Positions 55,917 to 64,000 of a stretch of DNA of 64,000 nt are shown here, piece by piece. The position numbers and the translations under genes were made by a program. The stretch spans positions 174,376-238,375 of the forward strand of contig JAUHXV010000001.1 of the NCBI GenBank assembly GCA_030426765.1. The letters run 5' to 3'. The first letter of the stretch is position 1, and the number at the start of each line of letters is the position of its first letter. The notes beneath the pieces are model-generated. The model saw nothing but the letters and a program-made list of their open reading frames with translations, had not been told where the DNA came from and did not search any database. The stretch comes from Bacteroidia bacterium. GTDB lineage: Bacteria > Bacteroidota > Bacteroidia > Chitinophagales > Saprospiraceae.

Positions 55917-58013
55917 ATGAGACTTATATTTTCATTTGTATTGGTTCTTGCCTTACTAAGTATTGGTCAAGCTCAATGTGTGGTAGATCCTTTAGTTATT
56001 GTAAATACGATATTTTTTGATGATTTTGACTCCTTTGATCCTAATGAATGGGAAAAGAATACTCAATGTCAACTAATTCAACATGACCCAAATCTCGTAT
56101 CATACGCAGATGGTAATTTAGTTCTCAGCACAAATAAGGGCACTGAAATTAATTCTTGTGGAAATGTTTGGTCAGCCGGTGCAATCAATTCCACTGTTCA
56201 TTATCCAAGAACCCCAGGTGTAAATTACATGATATTTGAGATAAGTGCGAAAATGCCTGTCGGTAAACATACCTTTCCAGCTTTTTGGCTTTATTCTCTT
56301 TGCAATGAAGTTGACATTTTTGAATACCATCATAACATGGAGCGAGGCAAATATTTTACGAATGGAGTACATGAATACGTGCTTGGATGTGACGAAGAAC
56401 CTTCATGTTATAGAATTTGGACTAAGGAAGGCTTAGACACAGAATTTCACACCTATTCTGTAGCGTGGCGGCATAAGCAAAGTGAAAGTGATGTTGTTCA
56501 AGTGACTTTTTTCTTTGATGGGAAGGAATTATGGACTCAGGATTATTACCAACTTCAAGTGAATGGCGGTGTGAAGATTAGACTGGGAACTGGAGTTGAT
56601 AGTTGGTCTAATGAGGACAATCCTACTCCTCTGCTAGTGGATTATGTTAAGGTACTTGAGACTAATACTACCTCACTATCAATTCTAAAAAAGGAATATT
56701 ATAATAGCATTACCGGTAGTCAAGTATGTGAAAGTCCATTATTCTCAATGAATTCGCTTGAAGACAATCAGCTTGTTTTTAACAGTGGGGGCTGGATGCA
56801 TACATTTTATTACAGTAATGATCAATGGAATGTGGGGTATATTACTCAGTTTTTGCCTGAAGAACAAATGAGTGGTGAAATTCATTCTAATAATGATAGG
56901 GTATATTATCGAGGTGCGGATAACAAGCTACACTATTATTATTATGACAATGGTTGGAATCATGTGAAAATAAATAGTACAAACGATGTTTCAGGGTACT
57001 CTGGGATAATAGCAACTCATTATTATGGAGATGAGGATCCAACAATTGCATTATCTATGTCGAACGTGTTTCCAGATAATTGTTATATCCATACGAACAA
57101 TGGTATTAATTCTACTTTTACTCAATTGAGTAGTAATTATTTTCATAGATGCCTTGGCGATATTAATTTTTTAGGAGATGATATTGTTTATAAGGGGTTC
57201 GATAGCTATTTACATATATATTCTGGAGGTGATCCTTATGTTCATTCTTGGCCCTTGGATGCTAATGGTCAAAAGTTTAGTGTAAGGTCACTGCCAGGAT
57301 CCATAACTACTACACATATTGATGATAATCAGGTCTTTGTAGTTGATCAAAACGGTAGGATTTATACTGCTTATCGTATAGATACATATTGGGTTGCTGC
57401 CTATTTATCACAAGGGCTAACTAATGATTATTTAGTTGATGACTTGTCAAATATTGCATTTACCAATGATAATGAACGAAAGCTGATATATAAAAGTAAG
57501 GCTGGAACATTGCGATATTTTGAATACGTTAACGGAAGTTGGGTGAATGGAGCATTGCCAGTGTGTGGAGGAATTGGTACTGCAAATGTTGATGGAAATA
57601 TTACACCTGGTGCTAATAATCTTTTATTTTATCGAAACTCTATGGGTCAAATTAGGAACACATTTTGGCGGTGTTGTGAAGTGCTAAATGAGTGCGCTGA
57701 TGCAAATAGTCCGACAGGCATAATTTATCGAACTGAAGGAGAGGAAAGAGTAATTAACGATCAAAGTTCGCCTTCGGAATCTATTTTAATATCTCCTAAC
57801 CCCACCTCAGAAAGAATAAGGGTTAAATCCTGTGGATTTACACAAATACAAAGCTTAAAAATCATTGATATTTTTGGCAATGTCCATATATCTATTGATA
57901 AGTATAGAGGTGAGGAAATAGATGTTAAGCGTTTATCAAGTGGTATGTATTTTGTTCAGCCATATTTGAGTGAAAATGCTACTCCAAAACTTAATAAGTT
58001 CATCAAAATTTAA
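55917..58013 (+). CDS. Secreted GH16-like glycosidase with propeller-like repeats and T9SS tail
   Basis: 698 residues. Signal peptide MRLIFSFVLVLALLSIGQAQ. GH16 domain ~30-250 with catalytic ExDxxE in NEVDIFEYH near 130-135. Residues ~280-600 hold repeats of the form VYYRGADNKLHYYYYDNGW, as in lectin-like beta-propellers. The final ~75 residues are a T9SS type A sorting domain (ISPNPTSERI, then SSGMYFVQPY). It probably cleaves beta-glucans or galactans at the cell surface. Unusual cargo for an otherwise defence-rich island. Confidence 0.78.
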   Translation: MRLIFSFVLVLALLSIGQAQCVVDPLVIVNTIFFDDFDSFDPNEWEKNTQCQLIQHDPNLVSYADGNLVLSTNKGTEINSCGNVWSAGAINSTVHYPRTPGVNYMIFEISAKMPVGKHTFPAFWLYSLCNEVDIFEYHHNMERGKYFTNGVHEYVLGCDEEPSCYRIWTKEGLDTEFHTYSVAWRHKQSESDVVQVTFFFDGKELWTQDYYQLQVNGGVKIRLGTGVDSWSNEDNPTPLLVDYVKVLETNTTSLSILKKEYYNSITGSQVCESPLFSMNSLEDNQLVFNSGGWMHTFYYSNDQWNVGYITQFLPEEQMSGEIHSNNDRVYYRGADNKLHYYYYDNGWNHVKINSTNDVSGYSGIIATHYYGDEDPTIALSMSNVFPDNCYIHTNNGINSTFTQLSSNYFHRCLGDINFLGDDIVYKGFDSYLHIYSGGDPYVHSWPLDANGQKFSVRSLPGSITTTHIDDNQVFVVDQNGRIYTAYRIDTYWVAAYLSQGLTNDYLVDDLSNIAFTNDNERKLIYKSKAGTLRYFEYVNGSWVNGALPVCGGIGTANVDGNITPGANNLLFYRNSMGQIRNTFWRCCEVLNECADANSPTGIIYRTEGEERVINDQSSPSESILISPNPTSERIRVKSCGFTQIQSLKIIDIFGNVHISIDKYRGEEIDVKRLSSGMYFVQPYLSENATPKLNKFIKI

Positions 58014-58065
58014 GGAGAATTTATTTTGTATTGACCACTTTTATTATGTTTTCTGACAGAAACTT

Positions 58066-59847
58066 ATGACATCTAAAGTAACAATTATTTTAATTTCTAT
58101 TGTTTGGTTTATATGTGGTTTTTTTTATTATCCTAAGTGGATTAAGCCACAAACAGAAGCAACAATTTCTTGGGATGTAAGTGGTTATTACCATTACTTG
58201 CCAGCTATCTTCATATATAAAGATGTTAAGGAGCAGAAATGGATGGATAGTATCAATGATAAGTACTTGCCCTCCGCTGCTTACGATCAGTCATTTATCC
58301 ATGAGGGATCTGGAAATAGAGTAAATAAATATTCAATAGGGCAGGCAGTACTATTTACTCCTTTCTTTTTCACTGCCCATCTATTTTCTAATATATCTGA
58401 TAAGTATCCAGCTGATGGATATAGCCGACCTTATCAAGTTGCCATTTGGTTGGGAGGGCTGATTATGAGCATTTTAGGACTCTTACTTCTACGCACTATT
58501 CTATTGAAGTATTTTGATGACAGTATAGTTGCCTTTTCTATCTTGACACTGGCTTTAGCTACGAATTGGTTTGAATATGCATCTATAACCAATGGGATGA
58601 GCCATACATGGTTGTTTACGCTTCTATGTGGATTGATTTTGTTTACTATTCGATTCTACAGGACACAAGATTGGATGTCAGTATTTGGAGTTGGGATATG
58701 CCTGGGTTTAGCTGGTCTCACAAGACCTACAGAATTAATTTGGGTATGGGTACCACTTCTCTGGGGTGTTAAGTCCATTAATGGTAGAATGCAATTTCTC
58801 CGAAATCATTGGAATAAATTGTTGATTTCAGCTTTGGTTGTTACGGTTATTTTATCGATTCAAGTTGTTTATTGGAAGTATGTTTCGGGTGATTGGTTTG
58901 TTTATTCGTATGGTGATCAAAAACTTGATTTTTTACATCCTAACTTCCCTCTTGGATTAAAAGGGGCAAATACAGGCTGGTGGCTATACACGCCTATCAT
59001 GTTTGTAGCTTTTTTTGGATATATAGAATTATATAGAAAAGATCGATCTATTTTTTGGCCATTAGCAGTGACCACTTTTTTAGCGGTTTATGTTACCATG
59101 AGCTGGAATTATTGGCAGACCGGTGGTGGGTTAGGGCAGCGCAATTTGATTCAGATTTACCCATTGATGGCTTTTCCTTTGGCTTATGTCATAAAATGGT
59201 TTATGTCCAAAAGAGGCGGAAACTGGCTGTGGATATTGCTATTGGTTGCAAACGTTTACTATACTCTATGGTGGGTGCATCAAGCGCATAAAGGAGGGTT
59301 CTTTAAAGCCGGAGAAATGACTAAGGAATATTTTTTAAGAATTGCCGGAAGACTATCCCCTGAGAAGGATAATCTAAAACTTCTTGATACCCCTGAGTAT
59401 TATAAGGGTGATCCTGCGCATTTGGTTTCTCTCCAGAGGAATTCTTTTGATGCAGACACTTCGAGTTTATCAATTAGTATTCCCAGTGGTGGGAGAGTAA
59501 TACGTCTTAATGCAGAGCAACAATTTTATGGACCTATTGATATTAGTCTAACTTCCGATTGTAATAAGTGGGTAAGATTGTCTGCAGATTTCAACATTCA
59601 ATCCAGAGAGTGGGATAAATGGAAATACACGCAATGGATCGTTCAGTTCTTTAATGGTGATAATCTGGTAAAATCTAATTTCATTAGAGTTCAGCGTTTG
59701 ATGCCATCAGATTTTGTAAATCAGAAGATTTACTTCGATGTAAAAATTCCTGATCAACCTTTCACAAAATGCTCCATGACAATTTGGAATGCAGAATCAT
59801 CAAATACAATTTTAATCGACAATTTTGAAGCTGCCTGTTTTGAATAG
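58066..59847 (+). CDS. GT-C fold membrane glycosyltransferase (ArnT/PMT-like)
   Basis: 593 residues with about 10-11 membrane helices in the first ~430. The first periplasmic loop has SWDVSGYYHYLPA, with the Asp expected for GT-C catalysis. The C-terminal ~150 residues are a soluble beta domain (RVIRLNAEQQFYGP). Such enzymes use lipid-linked sugars. It starts 52 bases after the GH16-like gene on the same strand, so the two may act on one surface glycan. Confidence 0.7.
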   Translation: MTSKVTIILISIVWFICGFFYYPKWIKPQTEATISWDVSGYYHYLPAIFIYKDVKEQKWMDSINDKYLPSAAYDQSFIHEGSGNRVNKYSIGQAVLFTPFFFTAHLFSNISDKYPADGYSRPYQVAIWLGGLIMSILGLLLLRTILLKYFDDSIVAFSILTLALATNWFEYASITNGMSHTWLFTLLCGLILFTIRFYRTQDWMSVFGVGICLGLAGLTRPTELIWVWVPLLWGVKSINGRMQFLRNHWNKLLISALVVTVILSIQVVYWKYVSGDWFVYSYGDQKLDFLHPNFPLGLKGANTGWWLYTPIMFVAFFGYIELYRKDRSIFWPLAVTTFLAVYVTMSWNYWQTGGGLGQRNLIQIYPLMAFPLAYVIKWFMSKRGGNWLWILLLVANVYYTLWWVHQAHKGGFFKAGEMTKEYFLRIAGRLSPEKDNLKLLDTPEYYKGDPAHLVSLQRNSFDADTSSLSISIPSGGRVIRLNAEQQFYGPIDISLTSDCNKWVRLSADFNIQSREWDKWKYTQWIVQFFNGDNLVKSNFIRVQRLMPSDFVNQKIYFDVKIPDQPFTKCSMTIWNAESSNTILIDNFEAACFE

Positions 59848-59943
59848 TAGCAGATATTTCTTTGAAGAAATTTTGGATGTGTATGTTCAAAATTCAATTA
59901 GGTCTTTTCCAAAGTATTTCTTAGTCAGTTCTCTGTTTTTGTA

Positions 59944-60147
59944 TTATTCAAATCGATAGGCTGGAAATTGGTTATTCATCTTATCTGCATCGTACATTTC
60001 GATCCAATCTTGCTCATGTGGGGTTTTGGATTTTTTATAGAGATAATATAGATCAGTTTTTCCCAATTCTTGATCATTGAATGTATCCTGCACCGTTTTT
60101 GAAACCTTCCCTAAATTAGGACATAGTTTAAGTGTACAAATTAACAT
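59944..60147 (-). CDS. Short ORF sharing a C-terminal motif with the HEPN-like gene; possible remnant
   Basis: 67 residues. Its tail (DLYYLYKKSKTPHEQDW, ending in FPAYRFE) matches the pattern of the last ~37 residues of the gene at 60375 (DLNELYRQAKTPNRTDF, ending GPYNHID). The upstream minus strand near 60208-60225 can be read as WRNNYI, recalling RNNYIAH of that gene, but with stops between. It is best read as the 3' end of a decayed paralogue. The stretch 60148-60374 shows nothing else. Confidence 0.4.
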   Translation of the reverse strand: MLICTLKLCPNLGKVSKTVQDTFNDQELGKTDLYYLYKKSKTPHEQDWIEMYDADKMNNQFPAYRFE

Positions 60148-60374
60148 TTATTATCTTCAGATAGGAGACTGGAGATAGTCCGTAAAAAGAGCTATTTGGT
60201 GATTTTTAATGTAGTTATTTCTCCAATCTTCTGCCAGACGCCATACCTGCTTTAGGTTTTTGAAAGCTTAGATATCAAGTGCCTCTTCATGTAAGCTTCT
60301 TTATAAGTTAGGCCAATCAATCAGGTCTAAATGGTTGATTATGAATTTCCCTTATAAGGATTTCAATCTATTAA

Positions 60375-61076
60375 TTAATCAATATGGTTATACGGCCCTC
60401 GGGCTTCCCTCATATCTTCATTCTCATTTTGCAATCTAAAATCCGTGCGATTTGGAGTCTTTGCTTGCCTATAAAGTTCATTTAAGTCCATTGAATTGAC
60501 CTCCTTGTTGTATGAGGAATTTAGTTTTTCAAGTTTTAAGTCAACGTATTCATACGCCAGTTGACATATTTTGTCATATCCTGATAGTCTCAATGAGTGA
60601 TCCAAAAATTTTAGATCACAATGTAAAATTCGACCTATGGCTGGATTATTGGTATCTGGGTTAAGATAGAGTACCATTGCACCATTGTCATATTTTCCCT
60701 TCCCTGCATGAGCAATATAGTTATTGCGCATCTCCATAATTTCATTGTGCGCTTCAAGAAGTTCCTCTTTTGAATTGAAAACCGATTTTGCTTCAAGTTT
60801 GGCGCCTCTTCCCCAGGTTTTGGTATAGCATTTTGTGTATTGAATGATAAATGCTTTGAATATTGAGGCTTTTACGACTCCTGGGGCATTCGGATTAGAT
60901 TTCAAATAGGAAATCATGGCTTGGACTTCCAGGAGGTCGCTTTGTATAGAGTGATATGCAGTTACCAACTTAGTAAATTTGCCATCGGCAACCACATATG
61001 GACAGACTTTGCCATCGATGTGCAATACAGGCACATAAAGAAAGAGCTCTTTGTCAAATACAGAAAATCGGAACAT
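60375..61076 (-). CDS. HEPN-like protein, possible RNase
   Basis: 233 residues, mostly helical. The motif MRNNYIAHAGKGKYDNG near 117-133 fits the R-x4-6-H signature of HEPN RNases (R-N-N-Y-I-A-H). A ~37-residue tail carries DLNELYRQAKTP. HEPN proteins are common toxins and abortive-infection effectors. Whether it cuts RNA is not shown. It is downstream of, and on the same strand as, the gene at 61285, with tandem hairpins between. Confidence 0.55.
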   Translation of the reverse strand: MFRFSVFDKELFLYVPVLHIDGKVCPYVVADGKFTKLVTAYHSIQSDLLEVQAMISYLKSNPNAPGVVKASIFKAFIIQYTKCYTKTWGRGAKLEAKSVFNSKEELLEAHNEIMEMRNNYIAHAGKGKYDNGAMVLYLNPDTNNPAIGRILHCDLKFLDHSLRLSGYDKICQLAYEYVDLKLEKLNSSYNKEVNSMDLNELYRQAKTPNRTDFRLQNENEDMREARGPYNHID

Positions 61077-61250
61077 ATCAATGGTGTTTAGTCAATCCAA
61101 AATACAAACTTGTGATCCAAATCAGATTTTGCTGGCTTTGCAACATTTGTAGTCATTTCATTTTTAAGTGCTGGACTATTGGCATATCTGGATTTTGAAT
61201 TGCCACTTAATGTAATAGTAAGTTGCATTTTCTGTATTCACGGGGGAAGC

Positions 61251-61288
61251 GTAATACAAATTGTATTACGTAATGCAAAAAGCATTAC
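61251..61288. promoter_or_regulatory. Two adjoining hairpins between unknown genes
   Basis: GTAATACAA and TTGTATTAC (61251-61269, 9-bp arms, one-base centre) abut GTAATGC and GCATTAC (61270-61288, 7-bp arms around five A). The stop codon of the minus-strand gene at 61285 lies in the second stem. Both arms begin GTAAT. Confidence 0.65.
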
Positions 61289-62016
61289 AGGCGGTCTTGT
61301 GTCTGTGGATGATCAAACTGGATTGAGAGATCAGGAAGGTTGATTGATTCAATCAACACACTCATGGATTTAAGTCCAGGCACTGGAATTTTAAGGTCAC
61401 CATTCAGATTGGGCCAAACAAGGATTCTGTATTCATTTTGCCATCTGAATTCATTTTCCTTGTCAAAGAAGGTCAAATCCCCATTATGCTCTTTGTGATT
61501 GTAGTAGGTTACAGGTTTCATTTCAAAAGTTAACCCCATTGCTAATATAGACTGTTCAATTGTATCATAAAACTTCTTGGTATCATATATTAGAATGGCG
61601 CTATCTCCTAATTCCGAGAGTCTTTGACTGTGCCCAATTGGTCTGAACTCCTCATTCAATTGTATTAAGGTTAAACAACAAATATTGACTGTTGGCTCCT
61701 GGAGATGTTCCGAGTGATCGGCGTGTTCCATGTTTTCTCCCCTGACGAACTTCATTTTTTCTCCTGTAGGAAGCTGAATTTCGATCCATGACACCTGTTC
61801 TGTGAATAAATTGCCATCTCTGGGATCATTTCGCCCGGCAGAATCTTTAGGCCCTTCTCTAAAGTGCTTTTGGAAGCGGAAATACAAGTATTCGTTGGTG
61901 TACATGTCCTCTATGTAGCGCCTATCCTGAATCTTTGCTATTAGATGGTTCATTTGGTAATATTGAGTGCTTGTATCATCCGTCGGAGAAAGCACAGTGT
62001 TTTCTACTTCCGCCAT
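61285..62016 (-). CDS. Unknown protein with DUF2971-like features
   Basis: 243 residues. YLYFRFQKHFREGPKDSAGR near 45-64 and FRWQNEYRILVWPN near 208 resemble the early aromatic motif and later W-x-E-x-R of DUF2971-like proteins. No signal peptide. Paired with the HEPN-like gene. Function unknown; similar patterns occur in the gene at 40537. Confidence 0.5.
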   Translation of the reverse strand: MAEVENTVLSPTDDTSTQYYQMNHLIAKIQDRRYIEDMYTNEYLYFRFQKHFREGPKDSAGRNDPRDGNLFTEQVSWIEIQLPTGEKMKFVRGENMEHADHSEHLQEPTVNICCLTLIQLNEEFRPIGHSQRLSELGDSAILIYDTKKFYDTIEQSILAMGLTFEMKPVTYYNHKEHNGDLTFFDKENEFRWQNEYRILVWPNLNGDLKIPVPGLKSMSVLIESINLPDLSIQFDHPQTQDRL

Positions 62017-62505
62017 TGGTCCACAAAATTACCAAATCAGTGCCAGCTGACTTGGCAAAGTTTATAGTTATTGCAACATTGTTATAAAAGGAGAACCGGG
62101 TTCAACTCAGTACTATGGAGGTGCGGATACCTGCTCCTACAGAATATTACCCCACGCAATGATTTGCGGCCGGGTGTTTTTTCCCTACCCCCCCCCGGTC
62201 TCTTTTGTTAGAGAATTATGTTTTGAATTAATGCAGCAGAAAATTCAATAGCTTGTGATGTACATTGAACTATTATACTGAGCACTCTGCAGCCAATCAG
62301 GATCTGGAAGATGATCCTGGGAAGTAGTGAATTGATGAACCAAAATGTTGGATGATTTTCCGAATGGAAAGTTGCTGATTGAAGTGGCTTTTTCGCTTCT
62401 ATATTCTGCCGAATACGGTATACGTGTGGTTTTTGTGTGGAATTGTTTCGATCGAAACCTTGTAACTTATTGATAAACAGTAAGATAATATTATAGGCTT
62501 GGGAG

Positions 62506-62520
62506 CCCCCAGCTCCACCA
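62506..62520. other. Right attachment-site copy (att)
   Basis: CCCCCAGCTCCACCA, exact copy of the ssrA 3' end. It is preceded by GGGAG rather than the ssrA body, so no second tmRNA exists. The stretch 62017-62505 holds no gene I can support; it has a C9 run near 62,190. Confidence 0.85.
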
Positions 62521-62586
62521 TCGCCCGCCGTAGCTTCAGCGTAGGCGGGCTTCGTTCGCCGTAGCTTCAGCGTAGGCGGGCTTCGC
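62521..62586. repeat. Palindromic repeat pair at the island junction
   Basis: CGCCCGCCGTAGCTTCAGCG and its continuation TAGGCGGGCTTCG appear twice, with CCCGCC/GGCGGG arms. It was next to ssrA before integration and precedes a GIY-YIG gene. Confidence 0.75.
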
Positions 62587-62692
62587 CCTTCGAAGCTTTA
62601 CCCAGAAAATAGCTCAAACAATTCCAAGATCTTCAATGCCAAACCTTCTCCGGGCTTCGGTGGACGCTGTCCACTTGCAAATTCTAATGTAA

Positions 62693-62929
62693 ATGTGGGA
62701 TGTGTACTTATTAAAATGTTCCGACAATACTATCTATACTGGATGTACTAATGATCTGGAAGACCGTTTACTAAGACATAATCGAGGTGAAGTGTATTAT
62801 ACCCGGAGCAGACTTCCTCTTGAATTGATTAGCTACACAGCTTTTGAGAACAAATACAAAGCGTTTGCATTTGAAAGGTATCTGAAATCCGGTTCAAGTA
62901 AAGCATTTGCTAAAAAAAGACTGGTTTGA
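62693..62929 (+). CDS. GIY-YIG domain protein (UPF0213-like)
   Basis: 78 residues. The paired motifs are VYLLKC and IYTGCTNDLEDRLLRHN (GIY-YIG degenerated to VYL and YTG), followed by LELISYTAFENKYKAFAFER with the Arg and Glu of the fold. Small single-domain nuclease-like proteins of this kind are widespread in Bacteroidota. Outside the island, 172 bases after the right att copy. Confidence 0.88.
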   Translation: MWDVYLLKCSDNTIYTGCTNDLEDRLLRHNRGEVYYTRSRLPLELISYTAFENKYKAFAFERYLKSGSSKAFAKKRLV

Positions 62930-63151
62930 GCTATATAATCCAAACTCAATCCAAAGGTGAGTTTGCAATAGTCACGTCCTCCGTAACTTCAATGTAAAAG
63001 GCATCTCCTCATCCACAGATTTGTAACTTTAGTATTGCCTAAGCTCAGGTGCTTTCTCTTCGTAAACACTTCTGTGAAAGCGAGGAATAGGTACCAGGAT
63101 GATTGGTCACTTACTTGAATAAAGCTGGTGAACCAATTTAAGTAAAGAAAG

Positions 63152-63159
63152 TACTTTTG
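63152..63159 (+). promoter_or_regulatory. -7 box (TACTTTTG) for the beta-barrel gene
   Basis: TAnnTTTG match. The predicted start of transcription falls just before the stem-loop at 63170. Confidence 0.5.
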
Positions 63160-63169
63160 CATTAGAAAA

Positions 63170-63205
63170 AACCAAGTAGGCTGTGCTTACCCAGCCTACT
63201 TGGTT
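63170..63205 (+). promoter_or_regulatory. Strong stem-loop in the 5' leader
   Basis: AACCAAGTAGGCTG (63170-63183) and CAGCCTACTTGGTT (63192-63205) form a perfect 14-bp stem with an 8-base loop, right after the promoter box and 13 bases before the ATG. It may protect the 5' end or act as an attenuator; few T follow. Confidence 0.65.
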
Positions 63206-63218
63206 AACTTTTCATTAT

Positions 63219-63818
63219 ATGAAAAAGACCATATCCGTCATATTTTTTGTTCTATTCTTTCAGATATGCTCATCGTGGTGTCAAGTTAAAATTCTACCTG
63301 AAATTGGAATTAGTTATCTGCCTTTTACGTTTACCACAGCCAATACTTATCAAGTTTCACACAAGGTGGATTATTTGGTTGGGATTTCTGCATTTATTCC
63401 AATTAATGAGGGCTTCGGATTGAGCACTCGAATTTCATTCTCTGATAGGCATGATATACAATGGCAAGAACTTTGCACTTGCCCTGGGTACCGTGGTGAT
63501 GAATTTAGGCATTTGGATTTGAATTTTGATGTGTCTATTCTTTATACTAAGATCGAAAAATTTCATTTTGGTTTAGGCCCATCGGCAATCATGAAATTTG
63601 CACAATGGGAAGCATGGAATGATCTTTATGATGATCAAAATCATTTATATTTTAATAATAAGTTTCTTTTTGGACTGAATAGCAATTTAATCTTTGTCCA
63701 TAATCGGGTAAGGTTCAAGCTCTCTTATATCAGAATAATTTCAAATTCAGATAGTCGTTTCATTCCGGCGGGTCAAAACAGATTTGATATAACCGTTTCC
63801 TATGACCTTGTTAGATAA
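63219..63818 (+). CDS. Outer-membrane beta-barrel-like protein
   Basis: About 199 residues from ATG 63219; the frame opens at 63183 but that start lies in the leader hairpin. Signal peptide (MKKTISVIFFVLFFQICSSW). The mature part has alternating strands with aromatic ends (VDYLVGISAFIPI; KFHFGLGPSAIMKF; VRFKLSYIRII) and ends in VSYDLVR, as in eight-stranded OMP_b-brl proteins. Function unknown. Nothing further is supported in 63819-64000. Confidence 0.7.
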   Translation: MKKTISVIFFVLFFQICSSWCQVKILPEIGISYLPFTFTTANTYQVSHKVDYLVGISAFIPINEGFGLSTRISFSDRHDIQWQELCTCPGYRGDEFRHLDLNFDVSILYTKIEKFHFGLGPSAIMKFAQWEAWNDLYDDQNHLYFNNKFLFGLNSNLIFVHNRVRFKLSYIRIISNSDSRFIPAGQNRFDITVSYDLVR

Positions 63819-64000
63819 CCATAAGTCCTTACCTATCCTTCTTGTATGAGATACCTACGATCTGTCAATCGGCTTGTGGAATTGGCAATTTTCAGGTCGA
63901 TCGAAACACGCTGGTCATAGACTACTCCGTAGATACCGGAGAAAATAGAATCTTGAAGAAATTTATTAGCAACAAAGTCGAATAGTAAAAAGACTTTATC

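Larger units (their letters stand above)
34215..62520 (+). mobile_element. ssrA-integrated genomic island, ~28.3 kb
   Basis: Bounded by 15-base direct repeats. The left one completes ssrA. A tyrosine recombinase gene begins 177 bases inside the left end and reads inward, followed by an excisionase-like HTH gene and a primase/helicase-type gene. Most of it is visibly more AT-rich than the flanks, and its cargo is mainly defence-like genes. No conjugation genes are seen, so it is likely mobilised by other elements or immobile. Confidence 0.85.

Noticed and set aside
62186..62196. Run of C as a possible phase-variable tract
   Set aside because: It lies in a gene-free stretch with no promoter or reading frame nearby that it could switch.

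Overview
The window comes from a member of the phylum Bacteroidota, most likely a Saprospiraceae-like organism. Evidence: type IX secretion (T9SS) C-terminal sorting domains at both ends of the window, many TAnnTTTG -7 promoter boxes in place of E. coli-type -10 boxes, few Shine-Dalgarno sequences, lineage-typical families (DUF4293, DUF2795, DUF2911, BatE-like, OstA-like) and a tmRNA tag reading (A)GDSNFALAA. The family-level placement is an inference.

Core chromosome, 1-33,859. Housekeeping genes in short, tightly packed units: ruvX-def; RNase HI; tatD and tRNA-Ser(GGA); DUF4293, an OstA-like protein and a TPR/SH3 protein; cmk; DUF2795; queA; a MacB-type permease; infC-rpmI-rplT; clpC; a STAS protein and rnz; tRNA-Lys(UUU); DUF2911; a PIG-L deacetylase, a 41-residue membrane peptide and a sodium:solute symporter as one operon; ribA-mazG-rpsO-pnp; an RpoD-type sigma factor; and purC. 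From 29.3 to 33.8 kb the DNA becomes repeat-rich. It holds two copies of a structured element whose three stems differ in sequence but keep their pairing, a REP-like palindrome cluster beside an IS200/RAYT-type transposase, a class V aminotransferase gene and a tandem minisatellite.

Integrated island, 34,215-62,520. The tmRNA gene (ssrA, 33,860-34,229) ends in 15 bases that recur exactly at 62,506-62,520. A tyrosine recombinase gene starts just inside the left copy. The 28.3 kb between the copies is visibly more AT-rich in most places and carries a replication/excision module (recombinase, HTH protein, VirE-N/primase-helicase protein) followed by cargo. The minus-strand cargo block runs hsdM-hsdS-NucS-like nuclease-hsdR-M48 peptidase, then an unlisted 54-codon ORF, an anti-phage dCTP deaminase and a small ORF. 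Its genes overlap or nearly abut, which suggests one defence operon joining restriction to nucleotide depletion. A second cassette encodes a 74-residue peptide, a 2-oxoglutarate/Fe(II) oxygenase-like protein and an AlaX-type tRNA-editing protein, with hairpins between the genes. It faces an HTH regulator preceded by a 34-bp perfect palindrome. Next come a secreted GH16-like protein, a GT-C membrane glycosyltransferase, and two unknown genes, one with a HEPN-type RNase signature, separated by tandem hairpins.

Right of the island, 62,521-64,000: palindromic repeats, a GIY-YIG protein and an outer-membrane beta-barrel-like protein with a stem-loop at the start of its leader.

I see no rRNA, CRISPR array or replication origin. 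Candidates for an undescribed system are the oxygenase/AlaX cassette, the fused RM/deaminase operon, the HEPN-like pair and the covarying structured element.
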